Of a stretch of 53,183 bases of DNA, positions 43,328-53,183 are shown piece after piece. The stretch comes from an uncultured Blastocatellia bacterium. GTDB lineage: Bacteria; Acidobacteriota; Blastocatellia; Pyrinomonadales; Pyrinomonadaceae. Each line of letters starts with the position of its first letter. Within the stretch, counting starts at the first letter, position 1. The position numbers and the translations under genes were made by a program. The stretch is from NCBI GenBank assembly GCA_946480785.1, contig CAMLLD010000045.1:1-53183 (forward strand), written 5' to 3'. The notes beneath the pieces are model-generated. The model was not told the DNA's origin, did no database searches, and worked only from the letters and a program-made list of their open reading frames with translations.

Positions 43328-43501
43328 TTTTCCACATTTTCACAGATCCCCACAGCGATCCGCCTGTGGAAATGTGTTAATGTTTCGCCACCGCAGATTT
43401 TTTCCGAAACTCAAGCCTAAATTTCAACAGGTTTCCACAGGGCTTGATCGGTACTAAGCAGGCAGTCGAAAAGGGTTTAGACGGTTTTCCACATTTCCAC
43501 A
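43243..43501. promoter_or_regulatory. DnaA boxes in the dnaA end and the dnaA-dnaN gap
   Basis: Sites: 43243-43251 (minus, TTTTCCACA, inside the dnaA 3' end), 43328-43336 (plus, TTTTCCACA), 43365-43373 (minus, ATTTCCACA), 43431-43439 (plus, GTTTCCACA), 43485-43493 (plus, TTTTCCACA) and 43493-43501 (plus, ATTTCCACA, overlapping by one base). Five of them lie in the 265-base gap. Confidence 0.85.
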
Positions 43502-43550
43502 GGCCCTACTACTGCTACTAGAGATCTTTATAATTAGTTTTAGATAGTAG
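43502..43550 (+). other. Putative origin unwinding element: GC cluster, DnaA-trios and AT-rich stretch
   Basis: Directly after the last plus-strand DnaA box come GGCC (43502-43505), then CTA-CTA-CTG-CTA-CTA (43506-43520). Read on the complement this is the 3'-GAT repeat of DnaA-trios. An AT-rich stretch (about 43521-43550) follows. This is the box - GC cluster - trio - AT-rich layout of the basal unwinding system first shown in Bacillus subtilis. dnaN starts 42 bases later. Confidence 0.7.
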
Positions 43551-43592
43551 CTACAGAATCGCGCTCGCGATTCGCGTGAAGGAGTGACAGCA

Positions 43593-44708
43593 ATGCAATT
43601 CGTCGTAAGCAAACAGAACCTGCAAAAAGAACTCGGATTCGTTCAAGGCGTCGTCGAAAAGAAGAATACGATTCCGGTGCTTTCAAACATCCTGATCGAA
43701 TCGGTCGGTGAGAGCACGATTCGCATCACCGGAACTGACCTCGACGTGACTATTCGTTGCGAGCTGGATGCGGAAGAGATCGCAACGCCGGGATCGATGT
43801 GTGTGCAGGCGCGAAAACTTTTCGAGATCGCTCGTTTGCTTCCCGACGCGCCCGTGAGTTTCAAAAAAGAAGACAACGACTGGGTCACGGTCAAATGCGA
43901 TCGCGCGCGCTTCAAGATGGTGGGCGTCTCGCGCGATGCGTTTCCCGAAGTGCCGTCGTTCAAGTCGGCGCCGACCAAACTCGCCGCCGGCGTGATCAAG
44001 ACGTTCATCGATCGCACAATTTTTGCGATCACTCAGGAAGAATCGCGCTACACACTTTCCGGCGCGAAGTTTGTACTGGATGAAACAGGCGCGAAGATGG
44101 TTACCACTGACGGGCATCGATTGGCTTACGTCGAAAAGAAGAACATCGCGCGAAACGGTTCGAAAGAAAAGATCGACACGCTCATCCCACGCAAAACGCT
44201 TGCTGAGTTAACGAAATTAACCGCCGGCTTCGATGATGAAATCAGCCTCGGAATGGACGAAAACCACATCTATTTCGAAGTTGGACCACGACTGCTCATC
44301 TCGCGCATGCTCTACGGCCAGTTTCCGAACTACGAAATGGTCATGCCGAAGAACAACGACAAAGCAGTCGAGTTCAATAGCAGTTTGTTGAATCTCGCGA
44401 TTAGACGCGTCGCTCTGATGGCTGACGAGAGGTCGCATGCGATTCGCTTTCATCTCGAGCCGAATCAACTCGTCATCAGCTCGCAAAACGCTGAAGAAGG
44501 TGAAGCAAACGAAACCTTGCAAACCGACTACGCCGGCGAGTCAACCGACATCGGCTTCAACGCGCAATACCTGCAAGAGTTTCTCAACGTCATCGGCGAC
44601 GCGAAAATCGCATTCGAGTTCAAAGACGGCAACTCACAAGCACAATTGCACCCAGCCGAAAACGGCGACGTTGATTACAAGTACGTGGTGATGCCGATGC
44701 GCATTTGA
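43593..44708 (+). CDS. dnaN: DNA polymerase III beta sliding clamp
   Basis: 371 residues from the ATG at 43593, with AAGGAG 8 bases upstream; an in-frame GTG is 3 codons earlier. Three repeated clamp domains: MQFVVSKQNLQKELGFVQGV at the start, LTDGHRLAYVEKKN-type strand (TTDGHRLAYVEKKNIARNGS) in the middle, and the closing DYKYVVMPMRI. It forms the dimeric ring that tethers polymerase III. It starts 92 bases after the trio element and is followed by recF 15 bases downstream. Confidence 0.97.
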   Translation: MQFVVSKQNLQKELGFVQGVVEKKNTIPVLSNILIESVGESTIRITGTDLDVTIRCELDAEEIATPGSMCVQARKLFEIARLLPDAPVSFKKEDNDWVTVKCDRARFKMVGVSRDAFPEVPSFKSAPTKLAAGVIKTFIDRTIFAITQEESRYTLSGAKFVLDETGAKMVTTDGHRLAYVEKKNIARNGSKEKIDTLIPRKTLAELTKLTAGFDDEISLGMDENHIYFEVGPRLLISRMLYGQFPNYEMVMPKNNDKAVEFNSSLLNLAIRRVALMADERSHAIRFHLEPNQLVISSQNAEEGEANETLQTDYAGESTDIGFNAQYLQEFLNVIGDAKIAFEFKDGNSQAQLHPAENGDVDYKYVVMPMRI

Positions 44709-44722
44709 GTTAATATCGCTGG

Positions 44723-45862
44723 ATGCTGCTCGCTGCACTTGAAGCGACTAATTTCAGAAACCTCAGTGAGAAGATCGAGTGGGGGCCGCGGCTCAATATC
44801 ATCTACGGTGACAACGGCCAGGGGAAGACGAATTGGCTCGAAGCGATCAACGTCCTGGCCCGCACCAAATCCTTTCGCACGCAGCGTCTACAGGAAGCGA
44901 TCAAGTTTGGCGAACACCTCGCTGTAATTCGCGGTCACGTCACGACCGGCGCGGATCTCGAAAGAGATCTCCAGGTCACGCTGCAGGACAATTCCAAAAC
45001 CATCTTCGTCAACGCGAAGCGCGAACCGCTCACGCGTTATCTTACGCAACTGCAAGTCTTCTCTTTCACGGCTGCGGATCTCGAAGTGGTGCGTGGAGTG
45101 CCGGAAGCGCGCCGGCGGTTTTTGGACCGCGGCATCTCGTCGATCAGACCAGCTTACTTAAAAACGATCGCCGACTACGGCAAAGTGCTCAAGCAAAAGA
45201 ATCGCGTCCTGCAACTCGCAAACGAAGGCGAATTCAGTTTAGACAAAACTGAAGATCTCCTCGCGCCGTGGAACGAACAACTGGTCCAACTCGCCACACA
45301 AATTCATCGCGAACGCGAACAGTATGTCGCCGGTCTCAACGCCGTTCTCGAACGTCAACTCTTCGATCGTCGCGACATTCAAACGCGCTACGTCTCATCA
45401 CTCGAAGGCAAAGGCAATCTCGCCGATTACGAGTCGCTGTTACGCTCCAGAATCGCGCTCCGGCTCGGTGCCGAAGTGGCAGCCGGACATGCTCTCATCG
45501 GCCCTCATCGCGACGATTGGGAGATCCAATTGGAGGGCCGTGAAATACGCGTCTACGGAAGCTCCGGACAGCAGCGTAGCGCATTGTTATTATTAGACTT
45601 AGCAGCAATTTCATTGTATAATTCCAGAGCTAATGAGCATCCGGTTTTCCTAATCGATGATGTCGACGCGGAACTGGATGAGGGGAGGATTAGACACCTT
45701 CTGGAATACCTTGAAAATCGCACCCAGACCTTCATTACAACCTCAAAGCGGCAGTATGTTGAAGGTTTCTTTTCCCGGGCGAATGTTTATGAAATTGAGG
45801 ATGGAAAAGTCCGAAGCAGTCAGGCCCCAACTGACGTTTCGGCCAAAACCACTTTTGCTTGA
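44723..45862 (+). CDS. recF: DNA replication and repair protein RecF
   Basis: 379 residues. Walker A GDNGQGKT (about 30-37) with a conserved ATNFRNL start. The signature helix region RRRFLDRGISSIRPAYL is present, and the ABC-like C-terminal block has SSGQQRSALLLLDLAAI and LIDDVDAELDEGR. It helps load RecA at gaps and restart forks. It is followed 37 bases later by gyrB. The dnaA-dnaN-recF-gyrB order is the ancestral arrangement. Confidence 0.96.
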   Translation: MLLAALEATNFRNLSEKIEWGPRLNIIYGDNGQGKTNWLEAINVLARTKSFRTQRLQEAIKFGEHLAVIRGHVTTGADLERDLQVTLQDNSKTIFVNAKREPLTRYLTQLQVFSFTAADLEVVRGVPEARRRFLDRGISSIRPAYLKTIADYGKVLKQKNRVLQLANEGEFSLDKTEDLLAPWNEQLVQLATQIHREREQYVAGLNAVLERQLFDRRDIQTRYVSSLEGKGNLADYESLLRSRIALRLGAEVAAGHALIGPHRDDWEIQLEGREIRVYGSSGQQRSALLLLDLAAISLYNSRANEHPVFLIDDVDAELDEGRIRHLLEYLENRTQTFITTSKRQYVEGFFSRANVYEIEDGKVRSSQAPTDVSAKTTFA

Positions 45863-45875
45863 ACGACGAGATTAG

Positions 45876-49687
<3,812 letters not shown>

Positions 49688-49759
49688 CGTCGTGCTTTCG
49701 CGATTTGAGGGGAACGGCTGGTATTCTAGCGCCGAAAAACGAGTGTCACAATTATTTCG

Positions 49760-51649
49760 ATGATTCAGGTAGATGTGTTGATTGTAGGCGCGGGCCCAGC
49801 GGGCTCCTTTGCGGCAGAGCTGCTCGCGCGCCGCGGTGTGAAAGTCGCGCTGTTTGACGGGCGTCCACCCGGCGAGCCGAAGGCCTGCGGCGGTGGCGTG
49901 ACGGCGAAGGCGTTGAAGGCGTGGCCCACGTTGCTGAACGCCGTCGGCCGCACCATCAACGAGCTCGATCTTTACTCGCCGGCGGGCAGACGACTGCACC
50001 TGGAACTCGACAAGCCGTTCGCGGTTTATTCGCGCGTTGCGTTCGACGGCTATTTACGCGACCGAGCTCGCGACGCCGGCGCGCAAGTCTTCGCCGAAAA
50101 GATTTCCGCCCGGGCAATCAAACGAACCGACAACGGCTGGCACATTAAAACCGATTCGGGCGAGTGGTCCGGCTCGGTGCTCGCCGGCGCCGACGGCGCC
50201 AACAGCGGCATCGCGAAGAAGCTCGCCGGTCCACTTTCGCCATCGGACATGGAAGTCGCGTTTGGCTATCGCGCGCCGCTGCCGGCGAACGGCTCCGCCC
50301 CGACCGTCGTTGCGTTTCTGCCGCGTTGGGTCGGTTACGCCTGGGCCTTTCCGCGTCCCGATCACATCTCGTTCGGCATCGCCACCACGCAGGATGCCTT
50401 CGAGCATCAGCCGCTCGACGATCTGCTGTGGCGTTTCATGATCGGCTATTACCAACAGCGCGAGAGCGCCACAGTTAATTTCTGGAAAGACGATCAGAAC
50501 ACGAGCGAGACCACGGCCATTCGCAAAGAACTCGAATCCACTGCCGAACGTTACGCTGCGCGCATCCCTGGTCTCGCCGCAAACACCTGGGACAAGCGCA
50601 CCACCTGCGGCAACGATTGGGCGCTCCTCGGCGATGCGGCCGGCTTTGCGGACCCGGTAACCGGCGAAGGCATCTATTACGCGTTACGTTCGGCGGAGTT
50701 GTTTGCCGAAGCTTACTTGCGCGGAGATTTACAGTCATACGAAAAGACGTGGCGCGAAGACTTCGGCGCGGAGTTGCGGCGGGCAGCCCAAATGCGGCGA
50801 CGCTTTTACGGAAACTTCTGGGGCGCTCCGTTCACCGAGCGCATGATCGAGTTTGCGAAAGGCCATCGCGGCGTGCGGCGCGTGTTAGGCGATCTAGTGG
50901 CGGGCGAACAAGGCTACACAAACTTGAAGAAGAAACTCTTGAAGAGCGCGCTGTTGCCGCTGTTCGTCGTGACGATGTTCGCGGTGTTCGCAACGAGCGC
51001 TACAGCGCAGCGAGTAAAGCAGCGCCGGGTCCGGCAGCCGCCCGAAGTGATCGCAGCTTATCGCGTCTGCAACGAGTTTCAGCGGGTGCTCGCGCCGGAT
51101 CTCGACTTCAGTCGCGCGTTTGAAGCAACGTTCACGAAAGATCAAAAGCGCCGGCGAGAGATCGCTATCGCGGAAAGCGACTTCGGCGAGGCAGATCTTT
51201 CAAAAGTCGATGATGCGACTCTGATCGACGCGTACAAGAATGGCATGCAGTTGGTGATTCTGCTGCTGCCGCTCATCGGTGTCGAGGATGAACGCTCAGC
51301 GCCGCCGGAGATAAACGCGATCTTTGACCGCGGCAAACCGCGCACGACTGAAGAGTTTCTCGAATTCACGGTTCAACTCAAGAAGGACGTCGCGACTCTG
51401 CGAGCACACCTGAAGGAACTCACCGAACGCAATCCCGCTTTTGCCGAGAGTCTCCAAAAGTTCAAGGAATTCCTGGCGAAACCGCTTGAAGTGCCGACAA
51501 GCTACGTCGTCAAACCAATCACTTACTACAGCAAAGGCCGAGTGCTGCCAGCGAACGAGCCGTTCTATAAAATTCAGGACTACTCGGTTGTTCGTGAAGG
51601 TAGTGAGATGAAAATTATCGGCGTACAGCTTTTCACGATACGCTTCTGA
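49760..51649 (+). CDS. Geranylgeranyl-reductase-like flavoprotein fused to a secreted-type domain
   Basis: 629 residues in one frame. Residues 1-388 are a complete geranylgeranyl-reductase-family FAD enzyme: VLIVGAGPAGSFAAELLARR, PGEPKACGGGVTAKAL, WALLGDAAGFADPVTGEGIY. From residue 389 the sequence reads LKKKLLKSALLPLFVVTMFA and ends VFATSATAQ, a textbook signal peptide (a TTG at 50924 could start it). A helical domain of about 210 residues of unknown family follows. Either a true fusion with the helix as a membrane anchor, or two genes joined by loss of a stop codon. Confidence 0.8.
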   Translation: MIQVDVLIVGAGPAGSFAAELLARRGVKVALFDGRPPGEPKACGGGVTAKALKAWPTLLNAVGRTINELDLYSPAGRRLHLELDKPFAVYSRVAFDGYLRDRARDAGAQVFAEKISARAIKRTDNGWHIKTDSGEWSGSVLAGADGANSGIAKKLAGPLSPSDMEVAFGYRAPLPANGSAPTVVAFLPRWVGYAWAFPRPDHISFGIATTQDAFEHQPLDDLLWRFMIGYYQQRESATVNFWKDDQNTSETTAIRKELESTAERYAARIPGLAANTWDKRTTCGNDWALLGDAAGFADPVTGEGIYYALRSAELFAEAYLRGDLQSYEKTWREDFGAELRRAAQMRRRFYGNFWGAPFTERMIEFAKGHRGVRRVLGDLVAGEQGYTNLKKKLLKSALLPLFVVTMFAVFATSATAQRVKQRRVRQPPEVIAAYRVCNEFQRVLAPDLDFSRAFEATFTKDQKRRREIAIAESDFGEADLSKVDDATLIDAYKNGMQLVILLLPLIGVEDERSAPPEINAIFDRGKPRTTEEFLEFTVQLKKDVATLRAHLKELTERNPAFAESLQKFKEFLAKPLEVPTSYVVKPITYYSKGRVLPANEPFYKIQDYSVVREGSEMKIIGVQLFTIRF

Positions 51650-51652
51650 CGT

Positions 51653-52261
51653 TCACGGCGCGAGGCGCTTGATGGTCCAACTGTCATCAGGCTGGAGCTC
51701 GTACAAAATGCGGTCGTGCAAACGTCCGACACGACCTTTCCAAAACTCAATTCGATCCGGCGTCAAACGAAAACCACCCCAGTACGCCGGACAATCAACC
51801 TCGCGATCGCAGTACAACTCAGCCAACTCATGCGCGCGCTGTTCGAGCACCTCGCGCGCCGCGATCACTTCACTCTGCGGCGACGCCCACGCGCCAATCT
51901 GGCTCTCGCGCGGCCGTGTCTTGAAGTACGCCGCCGACTCTTCCGCCGAAGTCTTCGTCACCTTTCCTTCGACGCGCACCTGTCGCTCGAGTTGCGGCCA
52001 GTAAAAGACGAGCGCCGCGTATGGATTGAGTTCGAGTTGTTTGGCCTTGGAGCTTTCGTAGTTTGTGAAGAACACGAAGCCGTATCCGTCGACCTGTTTG
52101 AGCAGGACCATGCGCGATGTCGGGCGGCAATCGGGCGTCACGGTCGCCAGACTCATCGCGTCGGGCATCGGCAGCTTCGCCGCGATCGCTTCGTCAAACC
52201 AGACCTGAAACTGCCGAATCGGGTCGCGATCTATTTCGTTCTCGTTTAAGCCTTCCATCAT
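51653..52261 (-). CDS. pdxH: Pyridoxine/pyridoxamine 5'-phosphate oxidase
   Basis: 202 residues. Oxidises PNP/PMP to pyridoxal phosphate using FMN. Family blocks: DPIRQFQVWFDEAIAAKLPM, RMVLLKQVDGYGFVFFTNYE, SRQVRVEGKV-like (QLERQVRVEGKVTKTSAEES), RPRESQIGAWASPQSEVI and FRLTPDRIEFWKGRVGRLHD near the end. Length is normal. Two adjacent ATGs (52261, 52258) overlap the stop of the thioesterase gene, so the two are probably co-translated. Confidence 0.95.
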   Translation of the reverse strand: MMEGLNENEIDRDPIRQFQVWFDEAIAAKLPMPDAMSLATVTPDCRPTSRMVLLKQVDGYGFVFFTNYESSKAKQLELNPYAALVFYWPQLERQVRVEGKVTKTSAEESAAYFKTRPRESQIGAWASPQSEVIAAREVLEQRAHELAELYCDREVDCPAYWGGFRLTPDRIEFWKGRVGRLHDRILYELQPDDSWTIKRLAP

Positions 52262-52689
52262 TCTTCGTTTGCGTTATAAGGCGCGAGCCGTTCGCGGATC
52301 TCGGCCGGCAGCGGAATCGTTTCAAACGTCTCCTGATCGACCGCGGCCAGCACGAAATGCGCCGTCGCGATCAAATCGTCTTCACCCTTCCGCCGCACTT
52401 CAAAATTCAGCTTCATCGACTTAGTTCCAAATCGCCCGACATACACACCGACTTCCAAAAGATCGTCCAGCGTCGCCACGCGACGAAAGTCGCATTCGAG
52501 ATGCACGCGCGGCAGCCAGATCTTCAGCTCGTCAAACATCTTGCCGTAAGCCAGGCCGACTTCGCGAAACAGCTCCGTCTCGGCAAACTCGAAGAAGTGA
52601 ATGTAAGCGCCGTAAAAAATAATGCGCGCCGCGTCGACATCGCCCCAGCGGACACGCTCTTCAATCGTAAACGTCTTGTGCTCGGCCAT
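52258..52689 (-). CDS. Acyl-CoA thioesterase, 4-hydroxybenzoyl-CoA thioesterase-like (hotdog fold)
   Basis: 143 residues with the YbgC/FadM-type N-terminus RVRWGDVDAARIIFYGAYIH, where the aspartate of GDVD is the likely catalytic residue, and the hotdog helix that follows (FFEFAETELFREVGL). It probably hydrolyses a short or aromatic acyl-CoA. It sits 1 base after the stop of the alpha/beta hydrolase and overlaps pdxH. No phenylacetate or benzoate genes are nearby to define the substrate. Confidence 0.9.
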   Translation of the reverse strand: MAEHKTFTIEERVRWGDVDAARIIFYGAYIHFFEFAETELFREVGLAYGKMFDELKIWLPRVHLECDFRRVATLDDLLEVGVYVGRFGTKSMKLNFEVRRKGEDDLIATAHFVLAAVDQETFETIPLPAEIRERLAPYNANEE

Positions 52690-53183
52690 CTAGCTCAGTG
52701 AATTGAGAAACTGGACCATCTCGTTGTTGAACTGCTCGGTCCGCTCGAGATTGGAAACGTGCGCGGCGTGATCGATTACCACGAGCCGCGAGCCCGCGAT
52801 CTCGTGGTGCATCTTCTCACTATCCTGAAGCGGCGTGATCGGATCTTCACGGCCCACGAGGATCAACGCCGGACACGTGATCTGCGACAAAAGCGACGTT
52901 TGATCGTCGCGCTCGGCCATTCCCAACAGCGCACCCGCCGCTCCTTCCGGTTTCGTTTTCAACATCATGTCGCGCACGCGCTTCACGACCTCCGGCCGTT
53001 TGCTCACCGTTTCCGGCGTCAACAACTTCGGCAACATCGAATCGGCAATCCCGGCCATCCCTTCAGCGAGCGCTTTCTCTGCTTGTTGAAACCGCGTTTG
53101 CTTTCCTTCTTCCGTGTCGGCTTGCGCGCGCGTGTCGGCCAAAATCAAAGCCCGCACGCGCGAAGGAAACAATTTGTAGAAAG
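52690..53183 (-). CDS. Alpha/beta hydrolase, 5' partial
   Basis: The C-terminal 164 or so residues of an alpha/beta-hydrolase-fold protein; the frame is open to the right edge (FYKLFPSRVRALILADTRAQ), so the N-terminus, nucleophile elbow and start are missing. The acid residue region is seen in CPALILVGREDPITPLQDSE and the catalytic histidine in VVIDHAAHVSNLERTEQF. The family includes esterases, haloperoxidase-like and epoxide-hydrolase enzymes. Ends 1 base before the thioesterase ATG. Confidence 0.88.
   Translation of the reverse strand, partial: FYKLFPSRVRALILADTRAQADTEEGKQTRFQQAEKALAEGMAGIADSMLPKLLTPETVSKRPEVVKRVRDMMLKTKPEGAAGALLGMAERDDQTSLLSQITCPALILVGREDPITPLQDSEKMHHEIAGSRLVVIDHAAHVSNLERTEQFNNEMVQFLNSLS

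Noticed and set aside
49688..49999. N-terminal extension of the AMMECR1 protein
   Set aside because: 104 codons without similarity that overlap the divergent flavoprotein gene.

Overview
The window is the chromosomal replication-origin region of a bacterium that is most likely a member of the Acidobacteriota, with a Blastocatellia-like relative as a guess. The assignment rests on gene content: a VWFA-type secreted protein of the acidobacterial kind (6231-7955), a Ser/Thr kinase fused to a long TPR domain (left edge), a 1276-residue Oar-like TonB-dependent receptor (20263-24093), and many secreted TPR or VWA proteins. The DNA is moderately GC-rich. No rRNA, tRNA, CRISPR array, transposase or prophage gene was recognised.

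Left part (1-29,150). A kinase-TPR gene is followed by a tiny gene for a 55-residue peptide with a duplicated 10-residue motif. A compact minus-strand operon then carries egtD, an ABC ATPase, a permease/solute-binding fusion and a GlsB-type membrane protein. It looks like an ergothioneine/hercynine or betaine module. A plus-strand run follows: VWFA protein, xseA, a membrane-anchored DUF2939-like protein, xseB and ispA. Next come an ABC exporter pair facing a TetR regulator, a GNAT enzyme, a secreted M1 peptidase, a VWA protein, small envelope proteins, a TPR protein and the TonB receptor. A likely operon SPFH/zinc-ribbon - ketosynthase - methyltransferase - FAD reductase follows, then a VanZ protein.

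Origin region (29,150-48,341). Reading outward from dnaA on the minus strand: rpmH, rnpA, yidD, yidC, khpB (jag), mnmE, mnmG, a parS site, parA, parB, then ATP synthase genes atpF', atpF, atpH, atpA and atpG. On the plus strand: dnaA, dnaN, recF, gyrB. DnaA boxes lie on both sides of dnaA. The dnaA-dnaN gap also holds an apparent DnaA-trio unwinding element. Genes point away from the origin on both sides, as expected for co-directional replication and transcription.

Right part (48,338-53,183). An AMMECR1/LigB-like protein, a geranylgeranyl-reductase-like flavoprotein fused in frame to what looks like a secreted protein, pdxH, a hotdog thioesterase and a truncated alpha/beta hydrolase.

At the DNA level, the left part contains a dispersed short repeat (core ATCCGTG repeated at about 10-base spacing). 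It occurs between genes, at GTG start codons, and apparently inside two coding regions. The observations judged most worth following are the egtD-transporter operon, the repeated-motif peptide, the origin unwinding element, the dispersed repeat, and the flavoprotein fusion.
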